From assembly GCF_018141445.1 (NCBI RefSeq), contig NZ_CP058649.1:2747001-2811000 (forward strand): DNA of 64,000 nucleotides, written 5' to 3'. Shown one piece after another: positions 45,214 through 54,366 of this stretch (positions are counted from its first letter, which is position 1; the number at the start of each line of letters is the position of its first letter). The position numbers were made by a program, and so were the translations under genes. This DNA is from Vallitalea pronyensis. GTDB lineage: Bacteria > Bacillota > Clostridia > Lachnospirales > Vallitaleaceae. Under the pieces are notes generated by a model that was not told the origin of the DNA, made no database searches, and saw only the letters and a list, made by a program, of their open reading frames with translations.

Positions 45214-45930
45214 ATGGGTGTTAACCTGAATACGGATAAAGTTCGTAGTTATTTCTATGCAATGGTAAGCTGTATATTCTACACTTTAGCCATAAACTTA
45301 TTTATTAAACCCAATCATATCGTTGGCGGAGGCGTAACGGGAATGGCTCTTCTGATACATACATATTTCCCTTGGGGCATTGGCTTGATTGCCTATTTAT
45401 TAAATATACCTATCATGATCATGTCCTTTAAAATGAAAAACATGGGCTTTACAATAAAATGCTTAATCGTTACAACCCAACTCAATTTCCTCATTGATGC
45501 TTTCGCTTTCTTGCCTGCTATGACCCATCGCCCTTTATTAGGAGCTATATATGGGGGGATATTTCTTGGGATATCTGTAGGGTTGAATTACAGGTACGAT
45601 GTGTCGAGCGGAGGAACAGAACTTCTAGGACAATTACTTATTATCAAGCTTAATCATATAACCATTGGAAAGATGTTGATGATAATCGATGGCAGTATTG
45701 TACTTATTGGCAGTTTAATCTTAAGAAATCCACAAAATATTCTTCTGGCATTAATCATGATTGTTACAAGTGGTAAAGTGAGTGATATGGTCATACGATT
45801 ATGTGCGTTCATTGAAGGGAGTCATCCAAGTACCATCTATAAAAGAAAAAAAAGTGCATGTAATAGGATGAATAAACACGTCATGCACACAAAACGCAAA
45901 GTAAAAAATGAGGGAATGTTTGGTAAATGA
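45214..45930 (+). CDS. YitT-family membrane protein lacking the C-terminal domain
   Basis: The 238-residue product has about five to six membrane segments of the YitT type (INLFIKPNHIVGGGVTGMAL is the family signature, and YDVSSGGTELLGQLL follows). The C-terminal DUF2179 domain normally present is missing and is replaced by a basic tail (KRKKSACNRMNKHVMHTKRK). AGGAGG precedes the ATG at 45214. The function of the family is unknown, with transport suspected. Confidence 0.8.
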   Translation: MGVNLNTDKVRSYFYAMVSCIFYTLAINLFIKPNHIVGGGVTGMALLIHTYFPWGIGLIAYLLNIPIMIMSFKMKNMGFTIKCLIVTTQLNFLIDAFAFLPAMTHRPLLGAIYGGIFLGISVGLNYRYDVSSGGTELLGQLLIIKLNHITIGKMLMIIDGSIVLIGSLILRNPQNILLALIMIVTSGKVSDMVIRLCAFIEGSHPSTIYKRKKSACNRMNKHVMHTKRKVKNEGMFGK

Positions 45931-45972
45931 AGCCAGTATAAAAAAAGGATTATAATGCATGATAAATATTGG

Positions 45973-46001
45973 TTGACTTTGATGGTCTAATCAAGTATAA
46001 T
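45973..46001 (+). promoter_or_regulatory. Promoter of the first MATE gene
   Basis: TTGACT (45973-45978), a 17-bp spacer and TATAAT (45996-46001). Confidence 0.8.
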
Positions 46002-46030
46002 CTCTACAATGCACACTAAGGGGGGACATC

Positions 46031-47398
46031 ATGTTACAGATCATAAAACAAAAAAAGAAACTTCTTATCGCTATTATTATATTGGCATTACCAGCTATCG
46101 GTGAAATGAGCTTAAATACGCTATTAGGTGTGGCTGACACAATGATGATTAGCCGTATGGTAGGTGAGGGAGCTCTATCTGCTGTAGGTTTTGCTAATCA
46201 GATTATTTTTACTTTGATATTTGTTTTTTCTTCCTTTAATACAGGTGCTACATCCATGGTAGCTCGATCGTTTGGGGAGAAAGATTATAAGAAACTCAAT
46301 AAAATTGCAGGACAAACTGTAACCATTAACTTTATTATTGGTGTGATTATATCCATACTTGCCATTGTATTTGCTCGGAATATTTTTAGCATCTACGATG
46401 TCACCGAAGAGGTACAAGGATTGACACTGGATTACTTCTATACGGTGAGTATCGGTTTAATCTTTATGTTTTTATCCTTCTCCTATGCAGCCATTCTACG
46501 TGGTTCTGGTGATACCATGACACCACTTATCATCACTGGAATTGCTAATGTGCTTAACATTATAGGTAACTATGTGCTCATTAAGGGTGTAGGACCATTT
46601 CCAGAAATGGGTATAGCCGGTGCCGCTTTATCCACAACACTTTCAAGAGTCTTAGCAACAGTGCTCTATACGTATGTGTTGTTCATTAAAAAGAAAAAGG
46701 TACACCTTAAATTAAAGAATCTACGTATGACAAAAAACATTGTGAAACCTCTGTGGAAAATTAGTTATCCTGGAGCAGTTGAACAGGCCCTTATGCAAGG
46801 GGCTTTCATTGTCATCGGTGTCATTGTATCTCAATTGGATACTGACCGTGAAGCATCTTTTCGGATTTTAATTAACCTTGAATCCATATCTTTCATGCCA
46901 GCAGTGGGGTTATCCATAGCGGCTGCTACATTGGTCGGTAAAGCTCTTGGTGAAAAAGACATTAAGAAAGCCGTGCAGACAGGCTATACAGCATCTGTGG
47001 TTGGTATCTTATGGGGTATCATTATGGGTTTAGTATTCCTATTATGGCCAGATGTATTGGTCAAAGCTTTTTCAGAACAACCTAAGATTATTGCTTTATC
47101 GGCAAGTGTTATGTTTGCACTTGGGCTTAACCAACCACTATTAAACTTTATGATTGTCATGTCCGGTGCTTTGAGAGGTGCAGGCGATACGAGAAATGTG
47201 ATGCTCATAACGGCACTGCGTTTATGGACAGTCTTCATACCGTTTTCCTATGTATTTGTTATACTCATGGGACAAGGACTGGTAGGTGTGTGGTATGCTG
47301 AAATCGCATCTTTTGTTGTTTTTAGTGCCATCATATTCTTAAGGTTCCATAATCAAAAATGGGTCAATATAAAATTTGATGTACAGCCTGAAACATAG
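46031..47398 (+). CDS. MATE-family efflux transporter
   Basis: The 455-residue product has 12 predicted membrane segments in two homologous halves. LPAIGEMSLNTLLGVADTMM and LRGSGDTMTPLIITGIANVL in the first half are mirrored by PGAVEQALMQGAFIVIGVIV and LRGAGDTRNVMLITALRLW in the second. MATE proteins export cationic drugs or metabolites with sodium or proton antiport. AAGGGGGG precedes the ATG. The substrate is unknown. Confidence 0.93.
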   Translation: MLQIIKQKKKLLIAIIILALPAIGEMSLNTLLGVADTMMISRMVGEGALSAVGFANQIIFTLIFVFSSFNTGATSMVARSFGEKDYKKLNKIAGQTVTINFIIGVIISILAIVFARNIFSIYDVTEEVQGLTLDYFYTVSIGLIFMFLSFSYAAILRGSGDTMTPLIITGIANVLNIIGNYVLIKGVGPFPEMGIAGAALSTTLSRVLATVLYTYVLFIKKKKVHLKLKNLRMTKNIVKPLWKISYPGAVEQALMQGAFIVIGVIVSQLDTDREASFRILINLESISFMPAVGLSIAAATLVGKALGEKDIKKAVQTGYTASVVGILWGIIMGLVFLLWPDVLVKAFSEQPKIIALSASVMFALGLNQPLLNFMIVMSGALRGAGDTRNVMLITALRLWTVFIPFSYVFVILMGQGLVGVWYAEIASFVVFSAIIFLRFHNQKWVNIKFDVQPET

Positions 47399-47449
47399 AT
47401 GACGAAGTGAATGGAACAGATTTTCGTCATGAACATAGGGAGCATTACA

Positions 47450-49393
47450 TTACAGTAATGACTCCCATTTTTCATAGAGACCTTCCAGTTCTCCTTCATA
47501 TGCTGTTTTTTCATTATGTAGGTTTTCAGCTTTTTCGGCGTTGGTATAGATTTCTTCTAGACAAAGTTGTTCATCGATGTCTGTGATGCATTTTTCCAGT
47601 TCATGAATACGTTTTTCTAATTGCTTTATTTGGTTTTCAAGTTTACGTTTATTGGCTTGTTCTTCCTTGTTTTTTAGCCAATCGGCTTTATTGCCTGTAG
47701 GCGACGGATCAGATACAAGGTTATTGTTGACAATTGTATTGTTAGAGGCTTCTTCTAAAGCTAAAAGCTGCCTTTTTTCTTCTTCTAATTTTTTTTCCAC
47801 ATAATAATTATAATTGCCTAAAAAACTATTGAATGCCGTAGGTGTTAATTCAAGCACACGGGTAGCTACTTTATTAATAAAGTAACGGTCATGAGAGATA
47901 AAGAAAACTGTTCCATTGTAGTGGCTGATAGCCGACTCCAGAATCTCTTTTGAAACCATGTCCAAATGGTTGGTTGGTTCATCTAACAATAAGAAATTAG
48001 CATTGGATAGCATTAATTTTGCCAAGGTTAACCGGCCTTTTTCACCGCCGCTTAACGTGTGAATGGGTTTAAAGACATCGTCTCCAGTGAATAAAAAGGC
48101 AGCTAAGGTGTTACGTATCGGTCCTACATCCATGGTGGGATATGCATCCGAAATTTCTTCTATGAGATTGTTTTGAGGATTCAGTGTGGCATGTTCTTGG
48201 TCATAATAACCAACCTTTACTTTTGCACCATAGTCTATAAAACCAGTGTCACCCTCTAATTGCTGATTAATGATTCTAAAAAGTGTTGTTTTACCAGTAC
48301 CATTATCCCCAATAAGAGCTACTTTTTCTCCACGCTTAATGTGAAAGTTAACCCCCAAAAACAGGTGTTTATCATCAAAACTTTTGGACAGATTTGTTGC
48401 ATTAATCACCTCATTACCACTAACCACGCGAGGCTCTAATCGAAGGTTCATTTTATCGTGCATCACCGCAGGTGCGTCCAGTTTGTCCAATTTACTCAGC
48501 TGCTTCTCACGGCTCTGAGCGCGTTTAATTAATTTATCTCGTCCATGAGAACGCAGTTCACGAATGACTTCTTCTTGCCGTTTGATTTCTTTTTGCTGCT
48601 GAAGATAATGTTTTAAGGCTATTTCACGATTGATGGCTTTGTGCTTCACGTAGAAGCTGTAATGACCATTATAGATGTGAGAATGAGTATTTTCTATTTC
48701 AATAATACGACTCACGATTTTATCTAGAAAATAACGGTCATGGGATATGATGACGATTGTTCCATGATAGTTACTCAAGAATCCTTCTAGCCACTCACAT
48801 GCCTTAATATCCAAATGGTTAGTAGGCTCATCTAATAATAGAATATCAGGATTAGTTAATAAGAGTTGTGCCAGTGCAACCCTGGTTTTCTGGCCACCAG
48901 ATAAAGTGGATATCCCTTGATCAAATTCTTCTTCTACAAATCCTAGTCCTTTAAGAACACCGCGAATATAACTTTTATAACCATAACCATTGTTCACTTC
49001 AAAATCATGTTGAAGTGCGGCATATGCTTTCATGAGCGATTCAAGGGTATCAGGATCGTTCTGTTTTTCTGCCATTTGTTCTTCATATGTTCTTAGTTTG
49101 TTTTCCATATCTATAAGGGGTTGGCATGTTTTTAACATTTCTTCCATAATGGTATGATGGCTAGAAAGGGTACTGTGCTGAGAGAGATAACCTAATTTGA
49201 TACCGCTTTCTATAATAACCTGGCCTGAATCAGGCTCTAATTCTTTGGTAATAATCTTGAACAATGTGGATTTGCCTGCACCGTTAAGGCCCACAATAGC
49301 AGCTTTTTCACCTTTTTCTAATTGAAAATTAATAAGATCAAGGACTGTATGGGTTTCGAACGCTTTACATATATTTTTACATGATAAAATCAT
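47450..49393 (-). CDS. ABC-F family ATPase (YdiF/Uup-like)
   Basis: The 647-residue soluble protein has two ABC domains and no membrane segment. The Walker A motifs are GLNGAGKST and GDNGTGKTT, the signatures LSGGQKTRVALA and LSGGEKGRLTLA, and both Walker B motifs read LLLDEPTNHLD. The interdomain linker (about 245-320) is long and charged. A C-terminal coiled coil (about 575-640) is as in YdiF/Uup types. ABC-F proteins act on ribosomes, either in translation rescue or in antibiotic protection. AGGAGG precedes the ATG. Confidence 0.93.
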   Translation of the reverse strand: MILSCKNICKAFETHTVLDLINFQLEKGEKAAIVGLNGAGKSTLFKIITKELEPDSGQVIIESGIKLGYLSQHSTLSSHHTIMEEMLKTCQPLIDMENKLRTYEEQMAEKQNDPDTLESLMKAYAALQHDFEVNNGYGYKSYIRGVLKGLGFVEEEFDQGISTLSGGQKTRVALAQLLLTNPDILLLDEPTNHLDIKACEWLEGFLSNYHGTIVIISHDRYFLDKIVSRIIEIENTHSHIYNGHYSFYVKHKAINREIALKHYLQQQKEIKRQEEVIRELRSHGRDKLIKRAQSREKQLSKLDKLDAPAVMHDKMNLRLEPRVVSGNEVINATNLSKSFDDKHLFLGVNFHIKRGEKVALIGDNGTGKTTLFRIINQQLEGDTGFIDYGAKVKVGYYDQEHATLNPQNNLIEEISDAYPTMDVGPIRNTLAAFLFTGDDVFKPIHTLSGGEKGRLTLAKLMLSNANFLLLDEPTNHLDMVSKEILESAISHYNGTVFFISHDRYFINKVATRVLELTPTAFNSFLGNYNYYVEKKLEEEKRQLLALEEASNNTIVNNNLVSDPSPTGNKADWLKNKEEQANKRKLENQIKQLEKRIHELEKCITDIDEQLCLEEIYTNAEKAENLHNEKTAYEGELEGLYEKWESLL

Positions 49394-49547
49394 TGTTGCC
49401 TCCTAATTGTCTAACTGTGATTTCAATCCTCACAATATTTTACCATCAAATCGCTTAATTGAAAAGGAAGTCCTTGTATTCTAAGGAGAATGGACTTGTA
49501 AACGGAATCGTAAAACCTGGGCTAAGTGGAAGATTATGGGAAAATCA

Positions 49548-49576
49548 TTGAAAGTATCATATATTTAGTTTATAAT
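49548..49576 (+). promoter_or_regulatory. Promoter upstream of the zinc-ribbon/HTH gene
   Basis: TTGAAA (49548-49553), a 17-bp spacer and TATAAT (49571-49576), leaving a leader of about 135 nt. The rest of 49394-49547 shows nothing. Confidence 0.7.
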
Positions 49577-49716
49577 AGAATTGAAGTTCTAGAAAGGGAC
49601 AAGTCTACTGAAATGTATTAGAGGCAAGTTTAACTCAAGAAGGATAATCATAAAAAGGATAAGTATTAAAAAATGAGTCCCTGAATGGAACAGAATTATT
49701 CCGAAAGGGTGATCAC

Positions 49717-50112
49717 TTGAGTCGTAATGCAGGTTATATGAAGAAATTAAGAAAAGCACGTGTAGAAAGAAAACAATGTATTCGATGCGGTAAGTCTTTA
49801 TCACATGAAACACTGGTTCGAGGTGTAAAGCAATGTGAGAAATGTTTGGATTATCAACATCGAAGAAAGCTAGGGCAGATTCATTCAAAAGTTAACACCA
49901 CATACTTTTATAATCGGCAGTATAAGAAAGATGACATAAAAAGGAAGAAGTTAGGCGAATATATGGTCAAACATAGAATTACCATTAAGGATCTGGCTCA
50001 TCATTCGCATTTATCTCAACGGACCATACAGCGTATATTATATACAGAGAGTAATTACTCTAAGAAGACAAAAGAGTCCATTAATAATTACTTAGGTAAA
50101 GAACTGCTTTAG
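49717..50112 (+). CDS. Zinc-ribbon protein with C-terminal helix-turn-helix
   Basis: The 131-residue product has four cysteines in CIRCGKSL and CEKCLDYQ, a likely zinc site (residues about 21-42), then a basic linker. A C-terminal helix-turn-helix of the XRE kind follows (LGEYMVKHRITIKDLAHHSH, then SQRTIQRIL). It probably binds DNA or RNA, but its role is unknown. The start is TTG at 49717, with AAAGGGTGA upstream; an internal ATG at 49738 is possible. It stands alone between its own promoter and an inverted-repeat element. Confidence 0.7.
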   Translation: MSRNAGYMKKLRKARVERKQCIRCGKSLSHETLVRGVKQCEKCLDYQHRRKLGQIHSKVNTTYFYNRQYKKDDIKRKKLGEYMVKHRITIKDLAHHSHLSQRTIQRILYTESNYSKKTKESINNYLGKELL

Positions 50113-50113
50113 T

Positions 50114-50211
50114 AGGGCTGTTTCATAATATGTTTTTGCGTTACTTATAGTTATCAAGGAAAATCAGTTTCTTGAGAATGCAACGTATAGAATGTATTAT
50201 GAGATAGTCCT
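50114..50211. repeat. Inverted-repeat element related to the one at 9843
   Basis: AGGGCTGTTTCATAATA (50114-50130) pairs with TATTATGAGATAGTCCT (50195-50211) through G-U pairs at three positions. The ends resemble GGGGCTGTCTCAT of the 9843-9923 element, and both interiors contain AGTTTCTT. Four T residues follow, so it may also terminate the preceding gene. Confidence 0.65.
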
Positions 50212-50212
50212 T

Positions 50213-50277
50213 TTGTAATATATATGCATTTATGGTATAATCTATTTAATGTACTGTGTATACAATGAACATAGTAC
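50213..50277 (+). promoter_or_regulatory. Upstream promoter and hairpin before rex
   Basis: TTGTAA (50213-50218), a 17-bp spacer and TATAAT (50236-50241), followed by a hairpin formed by GTACTGTGT (50251-50259) and ACATAGTAC (50269-50277). Confidence 0.5.
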
Positions 50278-50346
50278 GGATTACCTGTAAGCATAATGAG
50301 AAACAACAAAATAAGCATATAAATTAGAGTAATACACGTTAATTAT

Positions 50347-50375
50347 TTGACATGCTCATACCCAAGATATATAAT
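50347..50375 (+). promoter_or_regulatory. Consensus promoter of rex
   Basis: TTGACA (50347-50352), a 17-bp spacer and TATAAT (50370-50375) match the consensus exactly. I see no clear Rex operator (TTGTTAA-N4-TTAACAA) here. Confidence 0.85.
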
Positions 50376-50442
50376 TATTTTAAGGGCTTCAACAATAAGG
50401 AGTGTATTGCTCTGAAAAGTATCAAGATTGGGGATAGATTTT

Positions 50443-51075
50443 ATGGTAGAAAAGAAAATTTCAACAGCGGTTATTAAGCGATTACCAAAATACTACAGAT
50501 ACTTAGGAGACTTATTAGAGAATGACGTGGTGAGGATTTCATCCAAGGAATTAAGTCAGCGAATGGGTGTAACAGCGTCTCAGATAAGACAAGACCTTAA
50601 CAATTTCGGCGGATTTGGACAGCAAGGTTACGGATATAATGTTGAATATTTATATAATGCTATTGGTAAAATATTAGGACTTGAAAACAAGTATAATACC
50701 ATAATTATCGGTGCTGGTAACTTGGGACAGGCACTTGCTAATTATACAAACTTCGATAAAAGAGGTTTTAAAGTAAAAGGATTGTTTGATGTAAACCCGC
50801 GACTAGTGGGGATTACAGTAAGAGGTATTGAAATACAAGATTTAGATGAAATGGAGCATTTTATAAAAGAGAATGCCATTGATATTGCTGTTCTGACTTT
50901 ACCTAAGCAAAAAGCGCCTAAGATTGCCAACGATTTGGTACACTATGGTATTAAAGGTATATGGAATTTTGCTCCGGTAGATTTAAAATTATCCAATAAA
51001 GATGTGGTGGTTGAGAACGTTCATCTCCTGGATAGTTTAATGACGCTTTCCTATAATATTAAAGAGCGGATATAG
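50443..51075 (+). CDS. rex: Redox-sensing transcriptional repressor Rex
   Basis: Rex senses the NADH/NAD ratio and represses fermentative and electron-transfer genes. The 210-residue product has an N-terminal winged helix (RLPKYYRYLGDLLENDVVRI, then GVTASQIRQDLNNFGGFGQQ) and a Rossmann domain with IIGAGNLGQALANY. The ATG at 50443 follows GGGGAT; a TTG at 50428 extends the frame without a site. It is monocistronic, with a bidirectional hairpin between it and purA. Confidence 0.95.
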   Translation: MVEKKISTAVIKRLPKYYRYLGDLLENDVVRISSKELSQRMGVTASQIRQDLNNFGGFGQQGYGYNVEYLYNAIGKILGLENKYNTIIIGAGNLGQALANYTNFDKRGFKVKGLFDVNPRLVGITVRGIEIQDLDEMEHFIKENAIDIAVLTLPKQKAPKIANDLVHYGIKGIWNFAPVDLKLSNKDVVVENVHLLDSLMTLSYNIKERI

Positions 51076-51105
51076 GCACATACATATTACATGTATCGTC
51101 AAAAA

Positions 51106-51190
51106 AACCATATATCAATGTTAAGACATACGCCAATATGCATGCTATGTTAATAGTAGCTGTGGGGTATGCTTAACTTGGTATATGGTT
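51106..51190. terminator. Large hairpin between rex and purA
   Basis: A long imperfect stem of about 26 bp (from AACCATATA at 51106 to TATATGGTT ending at 51190). An A run precedes it, which becomes a T run on the minus strand, so it should terminate purA and probably rex. Confidence 0.8.
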
Positions 51191-51240
51191 ATTATTTATT
51201 TAGGCTGCTATTAACCTTTTAAAGACCAATTAGTGGCTAA

Positions 51241-52518
51241 CTAACGCATAATAATAGCATCTCGTTCAGGTCCAACAGATATATATTTGATTGGAAAACC
51301 AATAGCATTCTCAATGTAATTCACATAATTTTTTGCTTCCATAGGTAAATCTGTGTAACTACGTATATGGGAAATATCCCTTTGCCAACCTGGTAATGGT
51401 TCTATTACGGGTTTTGCTAAGTCTAATTCATGGGTAACTGGAAACGCCTGGGTTATGGTATCATTTATCTGATAGGCTGTACATACAGGGATGTTCTCAA
51501 GATAACCAAGTACGTCTAGCAAAGACAAAGCAACTTCCGTTGTACCTTGTAATGTACATCCATATCGTGTAGCGACAACATCAAACCAACCCATTCTTCG
51601 TGGTCTTCCAGTGGTCGCACCGTACTCACCATTATCACCACCTAAATGTCTTAACTGAGCGGCTTCTTCACCAAATATTTCAGAAACGAATGGTCCAGCA
51701 CCTACACAACTGGAGTAAGCTTTTACAACCGTTACAACATGTTGAATTGAAGTGGCAGGTATACCAGCTCCGATAGCTGAAAAACCAGCTAATGGAGAAG
51801 AGGAAGTCGTCATAGGATAGATGCCATGATCTGGGTCTTTTAATGCACCTAACTGGCCTTCCATAAGGATGTTTTTCTGTTGGGCAATCGCTTCATTCAT
51901 TACTTTTGTAGTATCACACACAAAAGGCTTTATCCTATGGCCTAATGGAATAAGATCATCACATATTTTTTCAGCCTCTAAAAGAGGTTGTTTATAAAAA
52001 TGTTGAAGCAGCACATTCTTTTTTTCAATATTTCTTTCAAGTTTGTCTAATAATCTGTCGGGTGTGAATAAATCATTCACTTGTATACCAATTTTACTGT
52101 ACTTATCAGCATAAAAAGGAGCGATACCTGATTGGGTAGAACCAAATTTCTTGGTACCTAATCGTGCCTCTTCGTATTGGTCTAGCAGAACGTGCTGAGG
52201 TAAAATCACCTGTGCTCTATGGGATATCTTAATCTGTGGTGCAGGGACCCCTCGCGACATTAAATGTTCATATTCATCCAAAAAACCTTTTATGTTTAAT
52301 GCTACACCTGGTGCTAGAATATTTGTAGCATTCTGATAAAAAACACCAGAGGGTAACAAGTGCAATTGGAATTTACCATACTGATTCATGATGGTATGCC
52401 CCGCATTATTCCCTCCTTGAAATCTGACCACATACGCTGCTTCTTTTGCCAGCAAATCTGTCATCTTACCTTTGCCTTCATCGCCCCAATTGCCACCTAC
52501 AATAGCTGTTACACTCAT
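51241..52518 (-). CDS. purA: Adenylosuccinate synthetase
   Basis: PurA makes adenylosuccinate from IMP, aspartate and GTP for AMP synthesis. The 425-residue product has the GTP-binding loop GGNWGDEGKGKMTD, GGNNAGHTI, HLLPSG and the GATTGRPRRMGWFD block. AAGGAGTGAT precedes the ATG. It is divergent from a LysR-type gene 107 bp away. Confidence 0.96.
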   Translation of the reverse strand: MSVTAIVGGNWGDEGKGKMTDLLAKEAAYVVRFQGGNNAGHTIMNQYGKFQLHLLPSGVFYQNATNILAPGVALNIKGFLDEYEHLMSRGVPAPQIKISHRAQVILPQHVLLDQYEEARLGTKKFGSTQSGIAPFYADKYSKIGIQVNDLFTPDRLLDKLERNIEKKNVLLQHFYKQPLLEAEKICDDLIPLGHRIKPFVCDTTKVMNEAIAQQKNILMEGQLGALKDPDHGIYPMTTSSSPLAGFSAIGAGIPATSIQHVVTVVKAYSSCVGAGPFVSEIFGEEAAQLRHLGGDNGEYGATTGRPRRMGWFDVVATRYGCTLQGTTEVALSLLDVLGYLENIPVCTAYQINDTITQAFPVTHELDLAKPVIEPLPGWQRDISHIRSYTDLPMEAKNYVNYIENAIGFPIKYISVGPERDAIIMR

Positions 52519-52625
52519 ATTATCACTCCTTATTTATTTTGAAAATCATCACCATCTATAGTATAATCAATGATGGAACATAAATAAAATTAATATTAAT
52601 TATATCTTCCATAAGGAGAGATTAT

Positions 52626-53513
52626 ATGAAAATCAATTTTGAGCTTTATAAGGTTTTTTACATGGTTGCTAAGGAAGGACAAATCTCTGCAGCAGCAAAA
52701 AAATTATATATTTCTCAGCCTGCTGTGAGTCAAGCCATTAAGCAGTTAGAGGAGAAATTAGGAGCAAACGTCTTTATTCGAACTCCAAAAGGCATTAAGT
52801 TAACATCAGAAGGGAAGGTATTATTTGAATACATACAAAAGGCATGTGGATTGATTATTACTGGAGAAATTAAGTTTTTGGAGATGCAAAATTTGGATGC
52901 AGGTGAGGTTACTATTGGTGCAAGTGATACGTTGTGTTCCCATTATTTATTGCCGTATTTAGAACAATTTCATCAAGATTATCCTCATATTAAGATTAAT
53001 GTGACCAACCGAACAAGCTATGAGATTATCCAACTGCTAAAAGGGGGTCATGTGGATTTTGGTATTGTGAACCTGCCTGTTGAGGAAGATCAGCAAATGA
53101 CTATAACAGAAACCCTAGAACTACAAGATTGTTTCATATGTGGCAAGACATATCAACAGGAACTATCCAATGGTGAAGGTATCTCTCTAGAGAAACTGCA
53201 AAGATATCCTCTAATATTATTAGAAAAAGGAAGTAATACCCGACGATATGTGGATAACTTTTTTTGGGAGCATGGACAACGAATAGAACCGGATATAGAG
53301 TTAGGGAGTCTTGATTTACTGGTTAAATTTGCTCGCATTGGATTAGGTATTGCTTGCGTCACCAAGAATTTTATAAAAGAAAAGTTAATAGCTAAGGATG
53401 TCTTTGAAATCAAGTTAAAAAAAGAAATACCGATAAGACATGTGGGTGTTGTGACATTAAAAAATACACCCATATCTTCAGCTGGAAAGAAGTTTCTAGA
53501 AATACTTTGCTAG
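52626..53513 (+). CDS. LysR-family transcriptional regulator
   Basis: The 295-residue protein has an N-terminal winged helix (FYMVAKEGQISAAAKKLYIS, then QPAVSQAIKQLEEKLG) and a substrate-binding effector domain beginning VTIGASDTLCSHYLLPYL. LysR regulators often control the divergent neighbour, here purA, but biosynthetic purA is not a classical target, so the regulon is open. ATAAGGAGA precedes the ATG. Confidence 0.92.
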   Translation: MKINFELYKVFYMVAKEGQISAAAKKLYISQPAVSQAIKQLEEKLGANVFIRTPKGIKLTSEGKVLFEYIQKACGLIITGEIKFLEMQNLDAGEVTIGASDTLCSHYLLPYLEQFHQDYPHIKINVTNRTSYEIIQLLKGGHVDFGIVNLPVEEDQQMTITETLELQDCFICGKTYQQELSNGEGISLEKLQRYPLILLEKGSNTRRYVDNFFWEHGQRIEPDIELGSLDLLVKFARIGLGIACVTKNFIKEKLIAKDVFEIKLKKEIPIRHVGVVTLKNTPISSAGKKFLEILC

Positions 53514-53673
53514 TATGGAACAAAAGAACCATGTAATGGTTTACTATTCAATAGAAATATCTAAAATCAAGATAGAAATTCTTAAGAAATTTGTAAGGTT
53601 TAGGGTAGTAGTAATTTAGAAAATATATGCTAAGATAAGCAAGTAAGATATCTTAGTGGTCAGGGAGTGACAT

Positions 53674-54366
53674 GTGCATATGTACAATATACTTGTTGTT
53701 GATGATGAACAAGCCATAGCTAATGCAATTGAAGTTTATCTCAAGAATCAAAATTATAATGTGTTTAAGGCTTATGATGGGTTAGAGGCAGTAGAGGTTT
53801 TTAAAAAGGAGGATATACATCTGGTGTTAATGGATGTGATGATGCCTCGTATGGATGGAACAGCTGCAACCCTTAAAATCAGAGAGATAAGCACGGTACC
53901 TATTATCATATTATCGGCTAAGTCAGAAAACACCGATAAAATTCTAGGGTTGAATATTGGAGCAGATGACTACATTACCAAGCCTTTTGATCCCTTAGAA
54001 TTGTTAGCAAGGGTTAATTCAAACTTAAGGCGTTATACCCGTTATAGGCAGGCAGATGAAGTGGATAGAGATACGTTACAGATTGGTGGTATTGAGCTGA
54101 ATGATACCTATAAAAGATTATTAGTCGATGGGGAGCCTGTAAAAATCACACCATTAGAATATAAGATTTTATATTTACTCATGAGCAATCCTGACCGTGT
54201 ATTTTCCATTCATGACATATACGAAAAAGTTTGGCAAGAACCTGCTTATAACCCTGATACGGTAACCGTGCATATACGACGTATTCGTGAAAAGATTGAA
54301 ATTAACCCAAAAGAGCCAAAATATCTAAAGGTGGTGTGGGGAATTGGATACAAATTCCAGAAATAA
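53674..54366 (+). CDS. OmpR/PhoB-type response regulator
   Basis: The 230-residue protein has a receiver domain (ILVVDDEQ, phosphoacceptor Asp in LVLMDVMMPRMDG, Lys in YITKPF) and a winged-helix output domain (ITPLEYKILYLLMSNPDRVF, then VTVHIRRIREKI). It overlaps the next gene by about 23 nt and should be phosphorylated by that kinase. GTG at 53674 has GGGAG 6 nt upstream; ATG at 53680 is the alternative. Confidence 0.94.
   Translation: MHMYNILVVDDEQAIANAIEVYLKNQNYNVFKAYDGLEAVEVFKKEDIHLVLMDVMMPRMDGTAATLKIREISTVPIIILSAKSENTDKILGLNIGADDYITKPFDPLELLARVNSNLRRYTRYRQADEVDRDTLQIGGIELNDTYKRLLVDGEPVKITPLEYKILYLLMSNPDRVFSIHDIYEKVWQEPAYNPDTVTVHIRRIREKIEINPKEPKYLKVVWGIGYKFQK

Noticed and set aside
49589..49888. 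99-codon minus-strand frame
   Set aside because: It is antisense to the zinc-ribbon/HTH gene, has no start signals, and its hydrophobic composition is typical of an antisense frame.
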